From Flavobacterium endophyticum (lineage in GTDB: Bacteria > Bacteroidota > Bacteroidia > Flavobacteriales > Flavobacteriaceae): a DNA stretch of 64,000 nucleotides. The notes beneath the pieces are model-generated. The model had not been told where the DNA came from. It saw only the letters and a program-made list of their open reading frames with translations, and did no database searches. The first letter of the stretch is position 1. Each line of letters begins with the position of its first letter. Shown one piece after another: positions 52,662-61,141 of the stretch. The position numbers and the translations under genes were made by a program. The DNA lies in NCBI RefSeq assembly GCF_003634455.1, contig NZ_RBLC01000001.1, forward strand, positions 1,940,417 through 2,004,416, read 5' to 3'.

Positions 52662-53402
52662 TTATTTTACGTTGTAAGGCAATGACAAATTTCCGCTGGC
52701 TACAGCATATACTTTATAAACGCCTAACATAGGTTTCTCTCCAGTTTCTGTATGAGCGCTGTTTCCGCCAGTATTTACTTCCATAAAACAGGCTACAGCA
52801 TCAAATTTAAAATTAGTTTGGTTGTTTATGCGGTAATCTGGAACAATTACTTTAATAGAGCTCCCTTCTGTCACTACATTAAATCCAGGGCTGTCCATAT
52901 ACATTGGCATATTAGGCGCCGTTTTTGGTAGGATAACCGACTTGTCCTCTTTCTTAAATTCTTTTACAGACAAGCCACCTGGAACTCTTTTATCTTCTGT
53001 GAGAATTACCCAATGCGGATGCCAGATAATACCGTCATTGTCGAATATACCGTCTGCGTTTTCGTCCCAAATAGGAGTGTCGTCAAAATCAGGATGTGAA
53101 GTTAATGCCAAAGCCACGATGCCTTCTGTTTTGTTGAATCCAACATCTGTAGACTTTAATGTTGTAGGGAAAACATATCCTAGAACGGGAGCTCCGTTCA
53201 GTTGTCCAGCTTTTTTAGGAGTTGTAGCGCCAGCTTGGCCAGCCACTTTTATTTCCCAAATCGTTACGCCCAATTTTTTATCGTGTTTGACAGAAGCCGA
53301 TTTGATTTTAAAATCTTCATTATTGTAATTGACACATTTGTCGCATGCGCTAGCTGTATAATAGCTTAATAAAGTGATGAGTAGGAGTGCTAAATTTTTC
53401 AT
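52662..53402 (-). CDS. Exported protein of unknown function with CDKC motif
   Basis: A 246-residue exported protein (signal peptide to ASA-19). The mature N-terminus has CDKC (a possible disulfide or metal motif). The rest is beta-rich; IWDENADGIFDNDG is a calcium-loop-like acidic stretch and IIWHPHWVIL holds two adjacent histidines. No family could be recognised. It is first in a unit with DUF2024 and the MarR regulator; a palindrome sits exactly between its -33 and -7 elements, which suggests it is the repressed target. Confidence 0.65.
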   Translation of the reverse strand: MKNLALLLITLLSYYTASACDKCVNYNNEDFKIKSASVKHDKKLGVTIWEIKVAGQAGATTPKKAGQLNGAPVLGYVFPTTLKSTDVGFNKTEGIVALALTSHPDFDDTPIWDENADGIFDNDGIIWHPHWVILTEDKRVPGGLSVKEFKKEDKSVILPKTAPNMPMYMDSPGFNVVTEGSSIKVIVPDYRINNQTNFKFDAVACFMEVNTGGNSAHTETGEKPMLGVYKVYAVASGNLSLPYNVK

Positions 53403-53438
53403 GTTGTTATTTTAAATATTAATTGCAAAATCGCAGTA

Positions 53439-53470
53439 CAAATTTAGTAAGGAATCCTAACTAAAAACAA
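53439..53470 (-). promoter_or_regulatory. Promoter with embedded palindromic operator for the CDKC/DUF2024 genes
   Basis: On the minus strand, TTG (53468-53470) and TAAATTTG (53439-53446) are separated by 21 bp. The spacer is almost filled by a near-perfect palindrome with arms TTAGTAAGGA and TCCTAACTAA (53444-53464, one mismatch). A regulator bound here would block RNA polymerase. The nearby MarR protein is the obvious candidate. Confidence 0.6.
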
Positions 53471-53538
53471 TGTTTAACATTTATTTAAGAATTATTGAAT
53501 GTATAATGTTTCAATAATTAGGGATTTATTGCATATAT

Positions 53539-53573
53539 GAAAAGCCTAAGTATTAAGATTACTTAGGCTTTTC
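53539..53573 (-). terminator. Terminator of the T9SS adhesin gene
   Basis: GAAAAGCCTAAGTA / TACTTAGGCTTTTC, a perfect 14-bp stem with a 7-nt loop, 88 bp past the stop at 53661. Confidence 0.75.
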
Positions 53574-53660
53574 AAGATATTTCCCCAGTTTTTTGGAAAT
53601 GGTGAAGTGTAGGTGGTAGAAATTTTATTAGGACTTTGAAAAATCAAAAAATTAAGGTTG

Positions 53661-56201
53661 TCAATCTTTAATAAATAAAAGGGTTTCAAATTTATTTTCT
53701 GCAAAAACCTGAGTCAGATAAGCTCCTTTTGCTAAAGAATGTACATCAATTTTAGTATCTCCGTTGAGTCGCTGTTCCATTATTTTTCTTCCGTTCATAT
53801 CATATATAATAACCTTCTCAATAACAGTTTCTGAAATTAAATTCAAAATATCTTTTGTTGGGTTGGGATACAATATCAAATTGGATTTCACATTTTCGCA
53901 AATAGCCAAAGCAGGATTAAAAGCTCTAACAGCTAAAGAGGCTGAAGCTTCGCAATTGCTGATTGTTTGTGTGGCATAATATACCGTATCATTTATTAAT
54001 ACAGTATTGATTGGCAATTCATCAGTATGATTGGCAGCTGTTTCGGCTGTAGCATACCATTTAATGTTTTGGCCATTAATGACTAAAACGCTCAGATCAT
54101 CACCAGCATTAAAACTTTGGACAGGGTCTCCTGTCGGAGCGGTTATCGGAGCTTCTTCGGTAATTGTAAACGATCGGGTCGTACTGCAATTGTTGGAATC
54201 TCTTACAGTCACTACGTAAGTTCCGGCTGCCAATCCAGTCGCTGTGCTAGTCGTTTGTACTGGAGTAGTATCCCAAGAATACGAATAGGAGCCAGTTCCG
54301 CCAGTAACGTTTACCGTAGCAGATCCTGTGGCATGGCCATTACAATCTACATTGTTTTGTGACGCCGCCGCAGATAAGGCAGTCGGTTCTGCAATAGATG
54401 CTGAAACAATACCGGTACATCCATTAGCATCTGTTATGGTTACGGTATAATTTCCGGCGGGAAGATCTGTCCTGTCCTCTGTAGTAATACCACCGCCCCA
54501 ATCGAAGGTGTAAGGAGAAGTTCCTCCAGATGGTGTCAGGTTTATGCTTCCAGTAGATGCTCCATTGCAAGTCACATTACTTACAATCAAAGTACAGCTT
54601 ATAGTCGGAACCGTTAAAGTAGCATTGTTTGATGTCGCAGAAGGAGAACAATTTCCAGTTGCAGTTAGTCGATACAAGTAGCCATTCATGGTTGCTGTCA
54701 CTCCGGTAACGGTTAAAGTTGCTGTTGTCGTTCCAGAATAAGGAGGTGTGTTAGACAAATTTGTAAAGCCAGAACCGGTATTCACTTGCCATTGATAAGC
54801 TGTAGCATTGTTAACTGTTGCAGAAAAAGTGGTGTTGGCTCCTACGCAGATTGTTTTTGACAAAGGCTGGGCCGAAATTCTAGGAGAAGGATTTACAGTA
54901 ATTGTAAACGTAATAGGTATTCCTGAACAAGTAGTGCCTAAATTGGTATATCTAGGAGTAACCGTTATAGTAGCCGTAATAGGTGCATTGGTTGTATTGG
55001 TTGCCGTAAAAGAAGGAATATTTCCTGTGCCAGATGAAGCAAGTCCAATTGAAGGCTGATTGTTTGTCCAGGAATACGTAACCGGAGTGCTGTAATTCAA
55101 TTGAACTTTTAGGTTTTTCGGAGTACCAGAACAAGGATCTCCAAAATTGTCATTCGTAGCGTTAAGACGAAAAGAATTCTGTCCCAAAGCAATTGCAGAT
55201 ACAACGCTAACGCTGCTTGACGAATGGCAAGATCCTAAAGCAAAACTGCCGCAGTTTCCTGTCGGATTTCCATAACTAGCAAACAATACATTGGTGAATG
55301 TAGAACCTGGAGGAGCTTTTAGGTTTAGGGTGCCTCCTTCGAGTACTGAGCCACATAACACTCCTATAGTATTGCTGCTAAAATTTACCGCATTAGTCAT
55401 ACTGCTGTTACATACAGTCTGATTACTAACATTATTTACTGTCGGTATTGGATTGACATAAACCTCTTGTGTTTGAGAAGCGGTTATCGTACCATTACTT
55501 GCGGTTACGGTATACGTACCTGCATTAGCAGTAGAAGCATTATTGATACTTGGGCTTTGAAGCGTTGAAGTAAATCCATTCGGCCCCGTCCAATTGTAAG
55601 TGACCCCGTTCGTGAGTCCTCCGAAATCGGATGCCAGGTTTAATGTACTTCCTAAACAGGGAGCGTTGGCGGTGGTAAGAAGAGGTAAAATGTCAACATT
55701 GAATATCCATTCGCCACTTGGATTGCCTCCTGCATTGTCAATTTCAATGGCAGTAATGCCAAGTTGAATAATCGTAAGTACCCCATCTCCATTGATGAGC
55801 TTACCTCCCGATATTGCTCCTGAACCCCAAGAACATATTCCTGTGTAGGCAGAAAAGTTGGAGTTTTGCAATGCATAAGGACTTCCATTTACAGAAACCG
55901 AAATTATATTGTTGACGGCAGTAGAAACAAAACCGTAAATTTTGACACCAGCAATAGGTTTGTTGAAAGTATAACTGACTTTACCGTTATTACGAATTCC
56001 TTGAAAGTAGGGCAAAGGATTTCCAAAACAAGTAAAGGTACCGGCATCTCCTTGTCGAGTAACAGAAACTATAACGTTTCCCACATTAAAGTTTCCATTA
56101 CCAGTAGCCGGTACTGTATAGTAAGGTTGTTGTGCATATATGCTATCTGAAAAAAAGATAAAAAATAGCATTATTAAAATAGAAGTGTAGTGTTTTTTCA
56201 T
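53661..56201 (-). CDS. T9SS-secreted protein with SUEL-type lectin, Ig-like and SprB repeats
   Basis: 846 residues. Signal peptide to AQ-24, an N-terminal beta domain (25-175), an Ig/PKD-like domain (180-250), then a PKD-like domain (about 252-435) that is split by a lectin domain of the SUEL/galactose-binding type (about 280-372: GSVLEGGTLNLKAPPGS, ASYGNPTG, NDNFGDPCSGTPKNLKVQL). Another Ig-like module (440-530), two SprB repeats (SVTCNGASTGSIN-like, 535-680) and a type A T9SS sorting tail (LILYPNPTKDILN, to the end) follow. A surface or released adhesin. No neighbour fixes its ligand. Confidence 0.88.
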   Translation of the reverse strand: MKKHYTSILIMLFFIFFSDSIYAQQPYYTVPATGNGNFNVGNVIVSVTRQGDAGTFTCFGNPLPYFQGIRNNGKVSYTFNKPIAGVKIYGFVSTAVNNIISVSVNGSPYALQNSNFSAYTGICSWGSGAISGGKLINGDGVLTIIQLGITAIEIDNAGGNPSGEWIFNVDILPLLTTANAPCLGSTLNLASDFGGLTNGVTYNWTGPNGFTSTLQSPSINNASTANAGTYTVTASNGTITASQTQEVYVNPIPTVNNVSNQTVCNSSMTNAVNFSSNTIGVLCGSVLEGGTLNLKAPPGSTFTNVLFASYGNPTGNCGSFALGSCHSSSSVSVVSAIALGQNSFRLNATNDNFGDPCSGTPKNLKVQLNYSTPVTYSWTNNQPSIGLASSGTGNIPSFTATNTTNAPITATITVTPRYTNLGTTCSGIPITFTITVNPSPRISAQPLSKTICVGANTTFSATVNNATAYQWQVNTGSGFTNLSNTPPYSGTTTATLTVTGVTATMNGYLYRLTATGNCSPSATSNNATLTVPTISCTLIVSNVTCNGASTGSINLTPSGGTSPYTFDWGGGITTEDRTDLPAGNYTVTITDANGCTGIVSASIAEPTALSAAASQNNVDCNGHATGSATVNVTGGTGSYSYSWDTTPVQTTSTATGLAAGTYVVTVRDSNNCSTTRSFTITEEAPITAPTGDPVQSFNAGDDLSVLVINGQNIKWYATAETAANHTDELPINTVLINDTVYYATQTISNCEASASLAVRAFNPALAICENVKSNLILYPNPTKDILNLISETVIEKVIIYDMNGRKIMEQRLNGDTKIDVHSLAKGAYLTQVFAENKFETLLFIKD

Positions 56202-56249
56202 GATAAAGAATTTGAATTTTGGCCTGTTTTAATTTAAATGGAAAGCAGA

Positions 56250-57503
56250 TTATCTCGGTACTAATTCGTAAATTTCATTACTGCCATTATTTTCTGATAA
56301 TTGAGAGGCTCTCTTGGTCATATATTTAAGATTACCAAGATTCTGAATATAGTATTGGTTTTCCTTACCTTCAATTTTAATCAATTTCCATTTTTGGTTA
56401 ATGCTCTTGACTTCACTCTGCATAGTGGTAATATGATCAGAGAAATACTTTTTGTTTTTGGTGTTTTTAATGGCAAAAATAGTAGGTCCGTCATATTGGC
56501 TTTCAAATTCGAACTTGCAAGTTGAGCTGTCGTAATTTTTTGTCATTTTTGTCGCATGATCGGTTCTGTACTCATTGTTGGCAATATTCTTCATCGACTT
56601 AAATTCGGAGGGAGGCAACGGTGGCAAATCAATCATTTTTTTAACGTAAGGCTGACCTTCATTGCTCACGTATGCCCATTTGTTGTTTCGGATTTTATTT
56701 GTTGCAATGGCACTAAAAGTGCAATTCAGCGCTTTTTCCCAAAGGTCTGCATCGTTTACTTCGTATACTCGGGTAATTAAGTTTTTCTTACTGTATTTCT
56801 TGACTATATCCTGCCACTTGTCTTTCTTTTTAGTATCGAAGTTGAAAAATACCCGATTGCCTTTTTCAGGGGGATTTTCTTCTTCCGAGCCATTATCACT
56901 AAAACAAAGTCTTTTGGTGAGCAGATCGGCAGCATCAGCATACTCCCTTTTCCAATCGGGATTGCCAGTTAAACAGAAGATAACTTTTCCACGCATTTGG
57001 TCAATCTGCGGCCAGCCTTTCTCAACCACAAACGAACACAGGTCGTTATAGGTGTCGCTTTCCGTTTTTGGTTGAGATGCATACAACATTCCCGGCGTAT
57101 AGATAATCGATTTGTCAAAATATTTAGTCAAATACTGGTCAATTCGATCTCCAAAATGCAAATAGCCGTCTTTTTCGCTTTTTATATCTATATATACTAC
57201 AATCGGCAAATGATTTGGGTTGCTATTGTGCCAGCCAAATATATAACCTAGCCATTCGTCAAGATGGGAAGCGGCCGATGCTCCTAACGTATGAGATACT
57301 TTAAAATACCCACTAGTGATTTCTCCATCTTTATAATCTTTGGATTGTCTGATGATATCAAGTTCTATGGCCATACAGCCGCTTTGGTAAGGCGCAGTTG
57401 GGTCAAAATCCAATTGCTCAGAAATGGTTTCATTGCGCTGATAGGAGTTGTGAGAAGCTTTAAAAGAAATAGCCCCAAATGTTAAAGAATCTGTATTTTT
57501 CAT
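56250..57503 (-). CDS. PI-PLC-like phosphodiesterase with ricin-like C-terminus
   Basis: 417 residues from the ATG at 57503 (the frame extends to 57551 without a better start). It fits the calcium-dependent PI-PLC family: His18 in SFKASHNSYQRN, MAIELDI with Glu47 and Asp49, His71 in FKVSHTLG, and VVYIDIKSEKDG. Residues about 330-417 look like a single ricin B-type beta-trefoil repeat set (YDGPTIFAIKNTKNKKYFSD, INQKWKLIKIEGKENQYYIQNLGNLKYMT). No signal peptide is seen, unlike secreted relatives. Its promoter carries the same repeat pair as the adjacent two-component system. Confidence 0.82.
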   Translation of the reverse strand: MKNTDSLTFGAISFKASHNSYQRNETISEQLDFDPTAPYQSGCMAIELDIIRQSKDYKDGEITSGYFKVSHTLGASAASHLDEWLGYIFGWHNSNPNHLPIVVYIDIKSEKDGYLHFGDRIDQYLTKYFDKSIIYTPGMLYASQPKTESDTYNDLCSFVVEKGWPQIDQMRGKVIFCLTGNPDWKREYADAADLLTKRLCFSDNGSEEENPPEKGNRVFFNFDTKKKDKWQDIVKKYSKKNLITRVYEVNDADLWEKALNCTFSAIATNKIRNNKWAYVSNEGQPYVKKMIDLPPLPPSEFKSMKNIANNEYRTDHATKMTKNYDSSTCKFEFESQYDGPTIFAIKNTKNKKYFSDHITTMQSEVKSINQKWKLIKIEGKENQYYIQNLGNLKYMTKRASQLSENNGSNEIYELVPR

Positions 57504-57527
57504 AATGTATTGTGTTGTTTTCGAGTC

Positions 57528-57594
57528 TAAATTTAGATCCAACCAATACAATCACTTGAAAAAATGTTCTGAAACCCCTTCTTTTTGTTCTGAA
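57528..57594 (-). promoter_or_regulatory. LytTR-type activator site and promoter of the PI-PLC gene
   Basis: Minus strand: TTCAGAACA-N12-TTCAGAACA (57565-57594, 21-bp period), 29 bp, TAAATTTA (57528-57535), about 25 bp, ATG. No -33 box. The same repeat pair occurs at 60051-60080. Confidence 0.65.
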
Positions 57595-57600
57595 GCTAAA

Positions 57601-58251
57601 TCAGAAATTTTTGGAGATTTTGAAAACTTTGTCCTCAATAAACAATTTATCGTTTATGACCTTTGAAACATGATATGGGTTCACGGCAACGCTTCTGTTG
57701 ATTCTTTTGAAATATTTGGGAGGAAAGACATTTTCTAGATACGACAGGGTTGTTCTCAAAACTTGGTCTTTGCCTGATTTCAAATATATTTCCACATAGA
57801 TATGGTCGGCTTGCGCAAAAAGGAAATCTTTCGACTGAAAATAGTAGATCTGCTTCCCGATTTCAATTTTAATAATCGCATCCTGATTAGCCAATGCCAG
57901 ATTGATGGCTGTAATTAAGTTGACACTTTCTACAGGCTTGGAAAGATAAGCTGCCGGCTTCAGATTTGTCACTTTCTCCAAAGTGCTGGGATCTGTCAAT
58001 GCGGTTGTAAAAATAAAAGGAAGCGATAGGGTAGTATTAATGAAATTGGCCAGATCAAGACCTGTTTTTTCTCCCGAAAGAGAAATATCAATTAAGACGA
58101 GATCGAATACTTTGTGAGATAACAGGATCCGCGCTTCTTCATAATCGTTGGCAATCTCAGCTGAGAAAAAGGGATCTAGCATTTTCTTTAGCGAAAAAGC
58201 AATTAAAACTTCGTCCTCTACAATCAATATCCTGCTTTTATGCTCAGTCAT
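57601..58251 (-). CDS. LytTR-family response regulator
   Basis: 216 residues. Receiver domain with Asp55 in LVLIDISLSGEKTG, acidic pocket VEDE near 11-14 and Lys in AAYLSKPVE. The LytTR domain has DFLFAQADHIYVEIYLKSGK and FKRINRSVAVNPYHVSKV. It overlaps the sensor kinase by 8 bp, so the pair is co-translated. Direct-repeat sites in front of the kinase and the PI-PLC gene are probably its targets. Confidence 0.93.
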   Translation of the reverse strand: MTEHKSRILIVEDEVLIAFSLKKMLDPFFSAEIANDYEEARILLSHKVFDLVLIDISLSGEKTGLDLANFINTTLSLPFIFTTALTDPSTLEKVTNLKPAAYLSKPVESVNLITAINLALANQDAIIKIEIGKQIYYFQSKDFLFAQADHIYVEIYLKSGKDQVLRTTLSYLENVFPPKYFKRINRSVAVNPYHVSKVINDKLFIEDKVFKISKNF

Positions 58252-59947
58252 TTGGAAATACGATTTTGTAATTCGCTTTTTCCCTAGTATAGCTCCCTTT
58301 TAGTTGTTTTACCATACCTTCGATAATAAAAATTCCAAGCGAATCATTTTTAATATCAAAACTAAATTCTGTTCCGTTGTCATTGTAATCCATCACAATT
58401 TCGCCTTTTTCTGTTTTTTCCAGTTTGAAAAAAAGTGAAAGCAGGTCAGATTCTGGCTTTGCGTGTTTGATCGAATTGGTAATCAATTCGTTGATAATTA
58501 ATCCTAAAGGTAATGTTTTATCTACTTTTAGTTGAATATCATTCATGTCTATGTCATAACTAAAGTTACGATTACCGCTTGAAAAATGGGTTTCAAAAAT
58601 TTTGCGGGTATATCTTTTGATCTCGATATACGAATCGTCATTGTGATTGACATTGTACGAATACAGCTCGTGAGCAATCGTAATGGTTTTGATACGCTGA
58701 TAAAGTTCGTCAAATCGTTTTTTATAATCTTCGTTGTCGGCTTGATCTTTCTGAAATCCGATAAGACTGAGAATCACGGCGAGGTTGTTTTTTACGCGAT
58801 GATTGAGTTCTTGTACAAGAAATTGTTTTTCTTCCAGATTTTTCTGTAATGCCTCATTCTTTTGGGCAATTTTCTTCCTCTGATTTTCTATTTTTTTCCG
58901 GTATTTGTTTTGCATCCAAAGGAAGAAAAGTAGCCCAAAAAGCAGTATAAGCAAGCTGATAGTGAATCTTCGGGTGTTGCTGATGTTTTTTTGCAGTTGT
59001 TTTTTTTCAGACCGTTCTTTTTCAAAATTATATTGCAATCCGAGTTCTTTTACTTTCAGGTCTCGCTGTTCATTATTGAATTCCTTGTAAATTTCTGATG
59101 CTGTTTTGTAATAATATAAAGCAGAATCCGATTTATTTTGTTTTTCCATAATGTCACTTTTCATCTGGAAAATATCAGCCTTATAATTCAAGACATTCGA
59201 TTTTGATGCCATAGCGAGTGCAGAATCGATATAAATATTGGACATTCTGTAGTCTTTCTCCGAGAAATAGAAAAAACTCAAATTATGATACATCGATATA
59301 ATGGCTTCATTGTGATTTAGCTTTTTGTACAGATAAAGCGCACGCTGGTAATGTTGGAGCTCTTTTTGCGGATTGGTCTTTCTGTTTCCAAGTCCTAAAA
59401 TTAACTCTACCACAGGCATATTCACTTGATCGTTTACAGATTCCGCATATTCTTTTGCTTCATTTGCCAAATCGTAAGCTTTTTTAGAGAAACCGTTGAC
59501 TCTGTAATACGAAGATTTCCGAATCAGGAAATTAGTGTAGTTTTTTAGCTTAAGTTCAGGGTGGACCAGAAAAATGTTCGCCGCTTTTTCCAATTCTTGC
59601 AGGCAGGACTTGGCATCATCATTAATCTCAAAAATAAGTGCCCTTTCCACATGGATTTTCAGTTTTTGTTCCGCCGTAAGTTTAGGATTAGAAATAAGAT
59701 TTTGAGATAGCTTGAAAGCTTCATCATAAAGTCCAAACTCAGTAAGAATCTTGGTCTTCATTACATCCAAATCAGCTTTTTCACTATCAGTATAGCGCTC
59801 CCTGTTTTTGTTGATGAGGTCCAAAGCAGTTTTGAAATCTGAATACAACATTCTTTGCTCGAGATCCTTTTTCAAAGCTTGAAAGGAATCTTGACCAAAA
59901 CAAAAAAAATGTAAAAAAAACAGAAAAAAACTAAAATAAATTCTCAC
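58244..59947 (-). CDS. TPR-containing sensor histidine kinase (HisKA_2/HWE-like)
   Basis: A 567-residue kinase starting at a GTG. A signal-peptide-like start (1-18), a periplasmic TPR array (about 20-320), a membrane helix (329-345), a short coiled coil, then the HisKA_2 domain with His383 in VQELNHRVKNNLAVI and the ATPase domain with N-box LGLIINELITNSIKHA and DYNDNGTEF. It overlaps the LytTR regulator gene (8 bp). The promoter at 60015 has LytTR-type repeats, implying positive autoregulation. Confidence 0.93.
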   Translation of the reverse strand: MRIYFSFFLFFLHFFCFGQDSFQALKKDLEQRMLYSDFKTALDLINKNRERYTDSEKADLDVMKTKILTEFGLYDEAFKLSQNLISNPKLTAEQKLKIHVERALIFEINDDAKSCLQELEKAANIFLVHPELKLKNYTNFLIRKSSYYRVNGFSKKAYDLANEAKEYAESVNDQVNMPVVELILGLGNRKTNPQKELQHYQRALYLYKKLNHNEAIISMYHNLSFFYFSEKDYRMSNIYIDSALAMASKSNVLNYKADIFQMKSDIMEKQNKSDSALYYYKTASEIYKEFNNEQRDLKVKELGLQYNFEKERSEKKQLQKNISNTRRFTISLLILLFGLLFFLWMQNKYRKKIENQRKKIAQKNEALQKNLEEKQFLVQELNHRVKNNLAVILSLIGFQKDQADNEDYKKRFDELYQRIKTITIAHELYSYNVNHNDDSYIEIKRYTRKIFETHFSSGNRNFSYDIDMNDIQLKVDKTLPLGLIINELITNSIKHAKPESDLLSLFFKLEKTEKGEIVMDYNDNGTEFSFDIKNDSLGIFIIEGMVKQLKGSYTREKANYKIVFPND

Positions 59948-60014
59948 CTTTTACTAAAATAAGATACAATATAATTCTTATTTTCATAAGAATGGAGTTT
60001 GTTTTGTGTAAGAT

Positions 60015-60080
60015 CAAATGTAGGAGTTTCAAGAAGCCCTTAGCTAAAAATGTTCTGAAACATTCTTTCTGTGTTCTGAA
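60015..60080 (-). promoter_or_regulatory. LytTR-type activator site and promoter of the kinase/regulator pair
   Basis: Minus strand: TTCAGAACA-N12-TTCAGAACA (60051-60080, 21-bp period), 28 bp, TACATTTG (60015-60022), then a leader of about 64 nt to the GTG. The rest of the gap to the tRNA-Phe terminator (60081-60197) shows nothing recognisable. Confidence 0.65.
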
Positions 60081-60197
60081 TTTTGATTTGCTTGATTCAG
60101 AATCGACCTAAGCAGTGCATTTCAATAGGAAGAATTTATAAAGTTTTTCTAGGGATAGCTGTCGAAAAGAAGTTCTTCTGTACAAACCTTGTAAAAA

Positions 60198-60230
60198 CAA
60201 AAAACCCTTGAATCGTATGAATCAAGGGTT
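60198..60230 (-). terminator. Terminator after tRNA-Phe
   Basis: AACCCTTGA / TCAAGGGTT stem with a 10-nt loop and, on the minus strand, a T6 run, 5 bp beyond the tRNA. Confidence 0.88.
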
Positions 60231-60234
60231 GTTG

Positions 60235-60307
60235 TGGTACCTCCAGGAATCGAACCAGGGACACATGGATTTTCAGTCCATTGCTCTACCAACTGAGCTA
60301 AGGTACC
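60235..60307 (-). tRNA. tRNA-Phe (GAA)
   Basis: A 73-nt cloverleaf. Acceptor GGTACCT / AGGTACC, D-arm TAGCTCAGTTGGTAGAGCA, anticodon loop CTGAAAA with GAA, T-loop GGTTCGATTCC, discriminator A. Confidence 0.97.
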
Positions 60308-60323
60308 GTTGCTAATGCGGGTG

Positions 60324-60354
60324 CAAATATAGAACGATTTTTAATTTATCCAAA
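60324..60354 (-). promoter_or_regulatory. Promoter of tRNA-Phe
   Basis: Minus strand TTTG (60351-60354), 19 bp, TATATTTG (60324-60331) followed by C. An ideal match to the consensus. Confidence 0.75.
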
Positions 60355-60406
60355 ACAAATTTTAAAAAAAATCAATTCGTAACTTCGCCAAAACAAATAA
60401 ATAGAT

Positions 60407-61141
60407 ATGCTTTTAGCAATTGATGTTGGGAATACTCGAATTAAAGGTGCTGTCTTTGAGAGTAATACTCTTTTAGGGCATTTCGTTTTTCTCAAAAAAG
60501 ATTTTAAAAAAAATATTGAAAATATTTTAAAAGAATTTCCAAAAGTGGCACATTTGGTTGTTGCTTCTGTCGGAGATCTCGAAAAAAATGATTTTTCTAG
60601 CTTTAACGAAAGAGTAAAAATCCATTTTATTTCTCATGAGAATCACTTTCCTTTCACAAATTTGTACGAAACGCCTAAAACTCTTGGAATCGATAGGATG
60701 GTTTTGGCATCAGGAGCTGTGTTGCGTTTTCCGAAACAGCATCGACTGATCATCGATGCGGGTACTTGCATAACCTATGATTTCGTAGATCAAGAAGATA
60801 ATTATCTTGGAGGAGCGATTTCACCAGGACTGCGCTTAAGGTATGAAGCATTACATAATTTTACGGCAAAACTGCCGTTATTAGAGCTAGGAAGCCCTAA
60901 AAATATTATAGGGAATTCGACTAGCGAATCTATCCACTCCGGAGTTGTAAATGGAGCGGTTAATGAAATAGACGGCTTTATAAATGACTATAAACAGTAT
61001 TATTCAAAATTTACGATAATTTTAACGGGCGGTGACGCAGTTTTTTTGGCTAAACGATTAAAAAATACCATATTTGCCAATTCAAATTTTCTTTTAGAGA
61101 GCTTGAGCCATTTATTTCAATACAAAATCAAAAATGATTAA
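60407..61141 (+). CDS. coaX: Type III pantothenate kinase
   Basis: A 244-residue CoaX that phosphorylates pantothenate in the first step of coenzyme A synthesis. Family motifs are AIDVGNTRIKGAVF (ATP-binding), LGIDRMVLASGA, IIDAGTCITYDFV and YLGGAISPGLRLRYEALH. It is first in a co-directional run; the next gene overlaps it by 8 bp. It diverges from tRNA-Phe. Confidence 0.96.
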   Translation: MLLAIDVGNTRIKGAVFESNTLLGHFVFLKKDFKKNIENILKEFPKVAHLVVASVGDLEKNDFSSFNERVKIHFISHENHFPFTNLYETPKTLGIDRMVLASGAVLRFPKQHRLIIDAGTCITYDFVDQEDNYLGGAISPGLRLRYEALHNFTAKLPLLELGSPKNIIGNSTSESIHSGVVNGAVNEIDGFINDYKQYYSKFTIILTGGDAVFLAKRLKNTIFANSNFLLESLSHLFQYKIKND

